DNA from: Allosediminivita sp964397775
GTDB taxonomy: Bacteria; Pseudomonadota; Alphaproteobacteria; Rhodobacterales; Rhodobacteraceae
DNA: 21,229 bases
Direction of reading: 5' to 3'
NCBI GenBank assembly: GCA_964397775.1
Contig: CAYNKL010000066.1
Location: 1-21,229 of the forward strand
In this document: piece by piece, positions 7,004-13,151 of the stretch
Layout: each line of letters begins with the position of its first letter
Position numbering within the stretch: position 1 is the first letter of the stretch
Translations under genes and position numbers: made by a program
Notes under the pieces: generated by a model
What the model was told of the DNA's origin: nothing
The model's input: only the letters and a program-made list of their open reading frames with translations
The model's database searches: none

Positions 7004-7186
7004 ATGAAATTTCTCAAGACCTTTCGCGACTCGGATGAGAGTGCCATTTCCGTGGATTGGGTGGTGCTGACCGCTGCCATTGTCGGGCTGCTCGTTGCCG
7101 GGCATTCGATTTTTCACAACAAGGCCGCCCCTCTGTTTGACCTGACTTCTCTCGCGGCCGAGGCCGGGAGCCTCCCGGAAAACTGA
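7004..7186 (+). CDS. Flp/type IVb pilin-like small protein
   Basis: This 60-residue peptide has a short charged head (MKFLKTFRDSDES), a hydrophobic helix SVDWVVLTAAIVGLLVAG (16-33) and a polar tail. The VDWVVLTAAIVGL segment is characteristic of Flp pilins of the tad system in Rhodobacteraceae as I recall them. Those normally carry Gly at the prepilin-peptidase cleavage site (SGAVTVDW-like); here the equivalent position is Ser13, so processing may be impaired or differ. GAGAGAGG upstream is a good ribosome binding site. The next gene, 46 bases downstream, is a CpaE-type receiver domain, which supports a tad-related origin, but no secretin, ATPase or prepilin peptidase gene lies in the window. 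Confidence 0.75.
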   Translation: MKFLKTFRDSDESAISVDWVVLTAAIVGLLVAGHSIFHNKAAPLFDLTSLAAEAGSLPEN

Positions 7187-7232
7187 GTCCCCGGACGACA
7201 CCCTTGTTCGTCGGCATCAAGGATTTCGGACC

Positions 7233-7646
7233 ATGACTGACAGCGAGAGCGAGGTGGCGCTCAGGGCCTGCACGATCAGCCGTGACGTCCAGAATTTCGA
7301 CCTGCTCATCGAGGACATGGAAAGTCTGCTTGGCGAAGCCTGGGGGGACCTTGGGTTCGAGGAAGGGCTTCACTTTCTGGCGGAGGCCGAGGCCGGGGGG
7401 CTCGATTTCATCGTCATGGCGATCGATGCCTTCGACGAGGACGAGGTGGACCAGCTTGAAGAGGTGGTGGCGGCCGCGCGGGCGGCCGGTGTTCCTGTGG
7501 TCACCGTCGCCGAGGACGTGACCCCGGTCACCCTGGCGCGGCTCGGACGGGCTGGGGCCGGGGAATGCCTGGCCTACCCGCTGGCCGACGGGGCGCTGGC
7601 GGCGGCCGCAGCGCGGCTCGATCGGGTGTCCCGCGAAACTGCCTGA
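7233..7646 (+). CDS. Stand-alone CpaE N-terminal receiver-like domain
   Basis: This 137-residue protein resembles the N-terminal atypical receiver domain of CpaE/TadZ, the Tad-pilus polar localisation ATPase. Seen: RACTISRDVQNFDLLIEDMESLLGE...WGDLGFEEGLHFL (11-48), an alternating beta/alpha pattern with DFIVMAIDAFDEDE and VPVVTVAEDVTPVTLARLGRAGAGECLAYPL, matching my memory of Rhodobacteraceae CpaE. The ATPase half, which would begin with a Gly-rich deviant Walker A loop, is missing: the reading frame stops at RVSRETA, where the interdomain linker would be. AAGGA at 7219-7223 is the ribosome binding site. The stop codon is two bases from repeat copy B. It is either a truncated cpaE or a deliberately single-domain partner of the Flp-like peptide. 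Confidence 0.7.
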   Translation: MTDSESEVALRACTISRDVQNFDLLIEDMESLLGEAWGDLGFEEGLHFLAEAEAGGLDFIVMAIDAFDEDEVDQLEEVVAAARAAGVPVVTVAEDVTPVTLARLGRAGAGECLAYPLADGALAAAAARLDRVSRETA

Positions 7647-7648
7647 TT

Positions 7649-7736
7649 GGGTGTCCCGGGCCGGGACATCCTGGCGTCTTATATAAATCAACGACTTAAA
7701 TAGGTGGATTAACCAACCGTTAGGAATGTCCCGCGG
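7649..7736 (-). repeat. 88-base structured repeat, copy B (inverted relative to A)
   Basis: This is the reverse-complement partner of 4561-4648, aligned without gaps. Read on the minus strand it starts CCGCGGGACATTCC, contains TTGGTTAATC and TTGATTTATATAAG, and ends in the TGTCCCGGCCCGGGACA palindrome (7668-7652) followed by CCC. It lies between two convergent genes, the CpaE-like receiver and the phosphate transporter, where the palindrome could also serve as a bidirectional terminator. Another GTGTCCCGCG box lies inside the coding end at 7626-7635. Confidence 0.8.
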
Positions 7737-7747
7737 TCAGGCCCCTC

Positions 7748-9229
7748 TCAGCCCGGCAGAAGCGACAGCGCGTAGTAGCAGATCGCAGAGAGCACAGCGG
7801 CTGCCGGCACGGTGATGATCCAGGCCGCCGCGATGGTCAGGAAGTGCGAGCGGCGCACGAGCTTGCGGCGCTTGCGTTCCTCGGCGGGGATGCGCTTGGC
7901 GGGCGGGCGGTTCTGCTGGAGCCGGCGTGCGCGGCGCTCGGAATGCCATTCCCGGAAGAAGCCCACACCGAAGACCCCGCCCACGGCGATATGGGTGGAG
8001 CTGACCGGCAGGCCCAGCCAGGAGGCCGCGATCACCGTCACAGCCGCCGAGAGCGCCACGCAGTAGGCCCGCATGGGGTTGAGCTTGGTGATCTGGCTGC
8101 CGACCATCTGGATCAGCTTGGGCCCGAAGAGCACGAGCCCGACCGAGATGCCGATGGCCCCGATGGCCATGACCCAGACCGGGATCGCGACCTCGGCCGC
8201 GCCGCCGCCGGTCTGCTGCGCATAGACGATGGCGGCGAGCGGGCCCACGGCATTGGCCACGTCGTTGGCACCGTGGGCGAAGGAGAGCAGCGCCGCCGAG
8301 ATCACCAGAGGCATGCGGAAGAGGATCTTGAGCGAGCGGTTGCGGTTCTCGAGCCCGGCGGACTGAAGACGGATAAGTGGCACCGAGACCGCGCCGACCA
8401 GCAGCCCCACGGCAACGCCGATCAGCACCGCGGCGCCGAGGTCGATGTCGAGGACGCGCTTGAGCCCCTTGAGCGCGAGATAGGCGGAGAAGGCCGCCGC
8501 CATGACGCCGATCAGGACCGGCACCCAGCGACGCGCAGCGGTGATCTTGTCCTCGACGTAGATGATCTTCCACTTGATGAAGGCCAGCATGGCCGCCGCG
8601 ATGACCCCGCCCAGCGCGGGCGAGACCACCCAGCTTGCCGCGATGGCCCCCATGGTGGACCAGCTGACCGCCCCGAGGCCGGCTGCGGCCACCCCTGCCC
8701 CCATGACGCCGCCGACGACGGAATGCGTCGTCGCGACCGGCGCGCCGATGAAGGTCGCGAGGTTCACCCAGAGCGCCGCCGACAGCAGCGCGGCGAGCAT
8801 CGCGGTGACGAAAACATGCCCGTCGGCAAGGCTTTCGGGCGCGACGATCCCCTTGGAGATCGTGTCGACCACATCCCCCCCGGCGAGAAGCGCACCGGCG
8901 CTTTCGAAGACCGCCGCGATGGCGATGGCCCCGGCCAGCGACAGGGCGCGCGCGCCCACCGCCGGTCCCATGTTGTTGGCCACGTCGTTGGCGCCGATAT
9001 TGAGCGCCATGTAGGCACCGAAGGCCGCCGCCACGATGACGAAGAGCCCACCCGGCGCCTGCCCGACGATGAGGCCCGCCGCCAGCGCCGCCACCGCGAC
9101 GAAAACCAGCGAAAGCCCGACCCCGATCAGGGGCCGCGCGGCGTACATGGTCGCGATCTCGAGCCGTGACAGCCGGTTGAGATCGCGGTCAAGGGTCGGC
9201 CAGTCGTAGGCCCCGTCCTGATTGCTCAT
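7748..9229 (-). CDS. pit: PiT-family inorganic phosphate transporter
   Basis: This 493-residue integral membrane protein is of the PiT (PHO-4) family, which takes up phosphate or metal-phosphate by cation symport. Both duplicated family signatures are present: GANDVANNMGP (79-89) and GANDVANAVGP (around residue 325), together with the paired APVATTHS and LPVSSTHIAVGG motifs in the two repeats. A charged cytoplasmic insert (RLQSAGLENRNRSLK and later RRARRLQQNRPPAKRIPAEERKRRKLVRR) separates helices. The start MSNQDG is chosen because the 22 residues upstream are Arg-rich and overlap the end of the Nudix gene. It begins 28 bases after the Nudix stop, so the two genes are probably one transcript. 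No PhoU-like (DUF47) partner is adjacent, unlike many Pit loci. Confidence 0.93.
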   Translation of the reverse strand: MSNQDGAYDWPTLDRDLNRLSRLEIATMYAARPLIGVGLSLVFVAVAALAAGLIVGQAPGGLFVIVAAAFGAYMALNIGANDVANNMGPAVGARALSLAGAIAIAAVFESAGALLAGGDVVDTISKGIVAPESLADGHVFVTAMLAALLSAALWVNLATFIGAPVATTHSVVGGVMGAGVAAAGLGAVSWSTMGAIAASWVVSPALGGVIAAAMLAFIKWKIIYVEDKITAARRWVPVLIGVMAAAFSAYLALKGLKRVLDIDLGAAVLIGVAVGLLVGAVSVPLIRLQSAGLENRNRSLKILFRMPLVISAALLSFAHGANDVANAVGPLAAIVYAQQTGGGAAEVAIPVWVMAIGAIGISVGLVLFGPKLIQMVGSQITKLNPMRAYCVALSAAVTVIAASWLGLPVSSTHIAVGGVFGVGFFREWHSERRARRLQQNRPPAKRIPAEERKRRKLVRRSHFLTIAAAWIITVPAAAVLSAICYYALSLLPG

Positions 9230-9257
9230 GTGCTGCCCAGTCGTTCTTTCGCGCAGA

Positions 9258-9734
9258 TCATTTCCGGGCCGGCGCGGCGACCAGCGCCTCGGCATCGGCG
9301 AGCAGAGCCTTGAGATCGGGCTCGTCCACCATCTCGGAAGCTTCTGCCGGTGTCACCCAGCGGCGCTCGCGCTGGCCTGCCTCGGGATAGGAATCGTAGA
9401 GCTTCGCGATCTCGATCGCGTACACGTCCACGTCGGTCGGGACCGGAAGCCCCCCCTTGAGCCGCTTGCGGTAGCTGTAGCGCCCGACCCGGCGCGGCGC
9501 CCCGCCGCGCGGCTTCACGCCCGCTTCTTCCCAGGCTTCCTCGAGCGCGGTGCCGCCCGCGTCGAAGCCGCTCTTGGGCCAGCCCTTGGGCAGGACCCAG
9601 CGCCGGGTTTCGCGCGAGGTGATCAGCAGGATCTCGAGACGGCCCTCGTGACGTCGGTAACACAGAGCGGCCAGCTGATAGTGGGAAGGGCGCCGCAGGA
9701 TGGGCGCTATGTAGTCTGACCAGATCTTTCGCAA
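9258..9734 (-). CDS. Nudix hydrolase (diphosphoinositol polyphosphate phosphohydrolase-like)
   Basis: This 158-residue protein carries a Nudix domain: RRWVLPKGWPKSGFDAGGTALEEAWEEAGV (about 44-73), with the metal-binding EEAG at 69-72, then YSYRKRLKGG and a C-terminal region ending RRWVTPAEASEMVDEPDLKALL. The LPKGWP start of the box resembles the DIPP-like subgroup. The box is degenerate: the Glu expected six residues after the first Gly is Phe57, and the Arg of the REUxEE core is Glu65. The start is a TTG at 9734-9732 with GAGGG eight bases upstream; no better ATG exists. It is upstream of, and probably cotranscribed with, the phosphate transporter, which would fit a role in phosphate-rich metabolite hydrolysis (inference). 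Confidence 0.88.
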   Translation of the reverse strand: MRKIWSDYIAPILRRPSHYQLAALCYRRHEGRLEILLITSRETRRWVLPKGWPKSGFDAGGTALEEAWEEAGVKPRGGAPRRVGRYSYRKRLKGGLPVPTDVDVYAIEIAKLYDSYPEAGQRERRWVTPAEASEMVDEPDLKALLADAEALVAAPARK

Positions 9735-10140
9735 CGTCGGGGCCCTCGGTTTTAGTGGGTGCGGGTATCAGTCCGGCCCGCCGGAAACAACGGTTTCGCG
9801 CCCGGATTCGGCCCTGAAACGCTGACCTGTTGCGGATTTGAGTAACCGCCGGCGGCCGTGACCATGGCCCCGTCCAAGCGTCCCTGCCAGAGAGCAAGCC
9901 GCTGTTCACGCCGAGCGCGCCACAGATACCGCCACGGGTTGCAGAGGCAACTTAAGATTCTGTTACCAAGCGCCCTGAACGCCCCGTGTCGGCGGGCGAT
10001 CCGGCGCTTTTCGTCGTGCGGGCTGTGGCCCGCGATGGTCGGTTTCGCCGGTGCCGCGCTGCGCCGTGAGCCGGGTGAAAAAAGCGGGAAATTCACGCTT
10101 GACGCCCCGCGGCCATCCCCTTAATCACCCCGCACGGTTT
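9735..10140. other. Intergenic region between Nudix gene and tRNA-Met
   Basis: These about 400 bases must hold the Nudix/pit promoter (minus strand) and the tRNA promoter (right end). ORFs on both strands translate to Arg/Pro/Ser-rich strings without recognisable features, and I call none. An imperfect CCGGCGGGCCGG palindrome occurs near 9775-9786. Confidence 0.5.
10099..10127 (+). promoter_or_regulatory. Predicted promoter of tRNA-Met
   Basis: TTGACG (10099-10104) is followed after 17 bases by TAATCA (10122-10127), about 14 bases upstream of the mature tRNA 5' end. The -35 match is strong and the -10 moderate. Confidence 0.5.
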
Positions 10141-10217
10141 GGCGGAGTAGCTCAGGTGGTTAGAGCAGCGGAATCATAATCCGCGTGTCGGGGGTTCAAG
10201 TCCCTCCTCCGCTACCA
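10141..10217 (+). tRNA. tRNA-Met(CAT), elongator type
   Basis: The 77 bases fold into a full cloverleaf: acceptor GGCGGAG/CTCCGCT (with a G1-U72 wobble), D stem GCTC/GAGC, anticodon stem GCGGA/TCCGC around loop ATCATAA (anticodon CAT), T stem GGGGG/CCCTC with loop TTCAAGT, discriminator A and encoded CCA. The anticodon stem lacks the three G-C pairs and the 1-72 mismatch of initiator tRNA. Elongator Met is therefore favoured; a lysidine-modified tRNA-Ile2 is less likely on acceptor sequence. Confidence 0.95.
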
Positions 10218-10306
10218 AACCTTCCCCAGCGAAAATTGAACGATCCGCGGGTGGCCTTCGGTCTCGACCCGGTATCCGATCTAGCAGGCCCTTCGCATTC
10301 GGTTGC

Positions 10307-11245
10307 CTACTGTCCCAGGTTCCGCGACATCCGGCTGTAGAGGATCAGTTCGGGCCGGTATTCGAAGTGCATCCCGTCGAAGTGGTGCCATTTGCCGCCC
10401 CAGATGAAACCGCGCCGTTCCAGGCTTTCGACCAGCGTCCAGGGCAGGTTGTTGTCGAAGGCGCCGACCGCACCCTCGTCGGCGCCGGTCCAGCGCCAGT
10501 AGCCGCCCAGCGCGGCATTCAGGTCGATGGCGATGCCGTAGGAATGCGGGCTCAGCCGGTCGGTGCCCGCGATCCGGCGCCAGAGGTAGCCGCCGCCGAC
10601 CTCCTCGAGCAGCGGGGCGATGGCGGGATCGGAAAGATCGAGATCGCCGAAGGCCGCGGCAAGCTGGCAGGCCACCCCCTGCCGCGCCGTGACGCGGAAG
10701 CGGGCGGGCCCGGCGGTGACGGTCACGAGCTGCGGCTCGACGGCGCCGGCCTCGGGCCCGTAGAGCAGCTGGAAGAAGGCGTCGTTGCGGGCGCGGCCGG
10801 GATCGAAGAAGGGCATCAGCCGGTCGTCGAGGCTGCGCGAGAGCGGATAGGTCACGGCGAACTGGTCGCCCAGGGTGGCGGAGGCGATGATCTCGGGCGT
10901 GGTGCGCCCGGTTGGGCCGCGGGCCGTGATGGTGGCCGCGCCGTCGCTAATGACGATCCCGGCGTCTGCGGTCTCGGTCAGGCGCAGCTGGGGATAGGCC
11001 TCGGAGAGGGCGGTGATCCAGTGCTGTCCGGAGGTGTCCGCGGGCAGCGGTTCGGCGAGGAAGTCGCGGGGGCTGCAGTCGCGAGCCAGGACGGGACCGG
11101 CGGCAAGGCCCATGGCGAGCAGCAGGGCGGCGGAACGGAGACGCTTCGTAAATACCTGAAACAATGGTCTGGTCGCTCGGAATGACCGGCACGCGACTGC
11201 CGGGATGTTGGAAATGAACTGTGCAAAGTATCGAAACGATTCCAC
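10307..11245 (-). CDS. Exported M15-family (VanY/D,D-carboxypeptidase-like) peptidase
   Basis: The longest reading frame gives 312 residues from a GTG. The C-terminal domain has the M15 zinc-peptidase signatures: SPHSYGIAIDLN (232-243; His234 and Asp241 as zinc ligands) and FIWGGKWHHFDGMHFEYRPEL (280-300; Asp290 catalytic, His293 zinc ligand). It would cleave D-Ala-containing peptidoglycan stem peptides in the periplasm. A hydrophobic segment SAALLLAMGLAAGPVLA ending before RDCS (residue 56) is the signal peptide, preceded by TKRLR. That places the likely true start nearer a TTG at 11164 (29-residue signal) than the GTG at 11245, which would put 37 residues ahead of the basic TKRLR region; neither has a good ribosome binding site. 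The middle domain (60-210) is not recognised. Confidence 0.85.
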   Translation of the reverse strand: MESFRYFAQFISNIPAVACRSFRATRPLFQVFTKRLRSAALLLAMGLAAGPVLARDCSPRDFLAEPLPADTSGQHWITALSEAYPQLRLTETADAGIVISDGAATITARGPTGRTTPEIIASATLGDQFAVTYPLSRSLDDRLMPFFDPGRARNDAFFQLLYGPEAGAVEPQLVTVTAGPARFRVTARQGVACQLAAAFGDLDLSDPAIAPLLEEVGGGYLWRRIAGTDRLSPHSYGIAIDLNAALGGYWRWTGADEGAVGAFDNNLPWTLVESLERRGFIWGGKWHHFDGMHFEYRPELILYSRMSRNLGQ

Positions 11246-11376
11246 CGTGTTATTTCAGAAATGGCGGCAAAAGTCATGCTCAACTTCCCCTGCGTGACCC
11301 ATGCGCGCGCCCTTCCTCGCGGTGGAGGAATGCCGCAGACCGACCCGTGATTTCACCCGCATGACGGCATGGGCTT

Positions 11377-11388
11377 GAGGACGTCCTC
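11377..11388. other. Perfect 12-base palindrome GAGGACGTCCTC
   Basis: This is an isolated perfect palindrome between the stop of the FAD oxidoreductase (minus strand) and the upstream region of the peptidase gene. It could be a regulator site or an mRNA-end hairpin. It is also within chance expectation in GC-rich DNA. Confidence 0.25.
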
Positions 11389-11432
11389 GCGCCACTGGCC
11401 CCCGACCGTAACCGGCGCGCTGAGGGCCGCGG

Positions 11433-12719
11433 TCAGGGGATGCGCAGGCGGTCGCGCAGGCCTCCGGTGGCGATGACGGCGCGGACGCCGAGGCGGTGGA
11501 AGCGGTGCAGCGGGATGGGGCGCAGCGGCTCGAGCGGCCAGTCTGCCTCGGCCTCCGCGTCGCCGGCGAGGCGCCGGGCGAGGATACGGCCCATCATGGT
11601 GGCCATGGCGAGGCCGCGCCCGTTGAATCCGGCTGCGGTGAAGAGCCCCGGCGCCGGTTCGGCGAGGTGCGGCATGTGGTCGGTGGTCACGGCCACGCGG
11701 CCGCCCCAGCCATGGTGCCAGGCCAGGCCGCCGAGTTGCGGGAAAAGTCTCAGGGCCTCGGCCTCGAGCCGCCGGAAGGCGCGGGACAGCCCCACCCCGC
11801 CGTAGGCCCCTGCCCCGCCGATGACAAAACGGCCCTCGGCATCGCGTCGGAAATAGATGAGCTGGCGCCGCGTGTCCGAGACCACCTGCCGCTGGGGCAG
11901 GATATCGGGGGTGAGGTCGCGGGGCAGCCGGTCCGTGGCGATCTGGATCGAGACGACCGGGACCACGTTGCGCTGCAGCTCGGGCAGCAGTGGTCCGGAA
12001 TAACCGTTGGTGCAGAGCGCGACCCGTTGCGCAGAGACACGGCCCGAGGGCGTCTCGATGCGCCATTGACCGTCGTGCGCGATGCGGCGCGCAGGGGTGT
12101 GCGAATACAGGCGGACGCCAGCGGAGACCGCGGCGCGGGCGAGACCGCGGGCATAGGACAGCGGCTGAACGCCACCGCCGCGCCGGTCCCAGAGCGCCCC
12201 CGCGTAATATCCCCCGCCCAGCATCTCGCGCGTCTCGGGGCCGGAAAGGTCACGGACATCGGCACCGAGGGCCCGCCATTGGGCCCCGCGGTCGCGGGCG
12301 GCGGTCAGACCGTCGGGCATCGCGGCGCTGATCCAGCCCGCGCGCATGGCGCCGCAGGAGATGCCATGGCGCTCGATCAGATCGAAGACGAGATCCGGCG
12401 CCGCGCCCGCGCATTCGATCATGCGGGTGCCCTGCGAGCCGAAGCGGGCCTCGACCTCGCGCGGGTTTTCCTTGAGCCCGGGCAGGACCTGCCCGCCATT
12501 GCGGCCCGAGGCCCCCCAGCCGAGGGACTCGGCTTCGATCAGCACGACGCTCAGCCCGGCCTCGGCCGCGTGCAGCGCGGTGGAGAGCCCCGTGAAGCCG
12601 CCGCCGACGACACAAAGGTCGGCCTCGACCTCCCCCGACAGGGCGGGTGCCTCGGGGCCCGGGGCGGCTGTGGTTGTCCAGAGCGAAGCGGCGAGGGCCG
12701 GCTGCTCGTTCTCGATCAT
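11433..12719 (-). CDS. DAO-family FAD-dependent oxidoreductase (gamma-glutamylputrescine oxidase/PuuB-like)
   Basis: This 428-residue flavoprotein is of the D-amino-acid oxidase (DAO/GlyA) fold. Seen: the N-terminal SLWTTTAAP segment typical of PuuB-like proteins, a dinucleotide-binding VVGGGFTGLSTALHAAEAGLSVVLIEAE (37-65), GWGASGRNGGQVLPGL (68-83) characteristic of this subgroup, and a C-terminal closing region WGGRVAVTTDHMPHL...GLFTAAGFNGRGLAMATMMGRILARRL. It probably oxidises a secondary or N-substituted amine (gamma-glutamylputrescine, an N-methyl amino acid or similar) with hydrogen peroxide or quinone reduction. No other putrescine-pathway genes are next to it, so the substrate is open. 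GGAG eight bases upstream of the ATG supports the start. Confidence 0.9.
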   Translation of the reverse strand: MIENEQPALAASLWTTTAAPGPEAPALSGEVEADLCVVGGGFTGLSTALHAAEAGLSVVLIEAESLGWGASGRNGGQVLPGLKENPREVEARFGSQGTRMIECAGAAPDLVFDLIERHGISCGAMRAGWISAAMPDGLTAARDRGAQWRALGADVRDLSGPETREMLGGGYYAGALWDRRGGGVQPLSYARGLARAAVSAGVRLYSHTPARRIAHDGQWRIETPSGRVSAQRVALCTNGYSGPLLPELQRNVVPVVSIQIATDRLPRDLTPDILPQRQVVSDTRRQLIYFRRDAEGRFVIGGAGAYGGVGLSRAFRRLEAEALRLFPQLGGLAWHHGWGGRVAVTTDHMPHLAEPAPGLFTAAGFNGRGLAMATMMGRILARRLAGDAEAEADWPLEPLRPIPLHRFHRLGVRAVIATGGLRDRLRIP

Positions 12720-13151
12720 CGCGGATTCTCCGGTTCCGTCGCGACCCTCCGGCCCGTTTCCGAACCGGCCCGCCGCGCTGGCGCAAACCTACGCAGGACT
12801 GGGGCAAAGAAAAGGCGCGAGCGCATGCCGCCCCCGATGCCGCTGCGTGAACCCTCTGCCGGCGATCACCGCATAGGCAGACCGAGCTCCGTCCGTCAGC
12901 CCCCGGCACAGACGCCCGGATTGCTGGCAGCCGCCGGCAGACCGCAGACCATGGCCTTGATGGCAGTGCCGTGTTGGTTCTTCCACGGGAAGGCGCGGCC
13001 GAGCGTTCATGCAACCCAGCATGCAGGGGCACGCGGCGCCTCCGGGATTGCCCTTTCCTGACCGTCGCGACGCAACGTGACGGGAACCCCTCCCCATCCC
13101 CTGACCGTTATTCGGGTACACTGGTATCCGCACCAAGGGAGGGCGCGCGAT
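12720..13151. other. Divergent intergenic region, FAD oxidoreductase / fadE
   Basis: These about 430 bases without a convincing gene lie between two divergent genes and must hold promoters for both. Conceptual ORFs on both strands are Arg/Gly/Cys-rich and unsupported. A candidate dyad near fadE is listed separately. Confidence 0.5.
13114..13129. promoter_or_regulatory. Imperfect dyad upstream of fadE
   Basis: GGGTAC (13114-13119), ACTG, GTATCC (13124-13129) form a near-symmetric site (five of six arm positions) 22 bases upstream of the fadE start. TACACT at 13117-13122 could be a -10. This is a plausible place for a fatty-acid regulator operator, but the match is short. Confidence 0.25.

Noticed and set aside
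6870..7007. 45-codon ORF overlapping the Flp-like start by ATGA
   Set aside because: Arrangement is suggestive of coupling, but the peptide has no recognisable feature and no ribosome binding site.
6830..7201. 123-residue minus-strand ORF over the Flp-like gene
   Set aside because: No ribosome binding site or recognisable features, and the opposite strand has a clear Flp-like helix.
9752..10096. 114-residue minus-strand ORF upstream of the Nudix gene
   Set aside because: Arg/Ser/Pro-rich sequence without motifs in a region that must contain promoters; not supportable.
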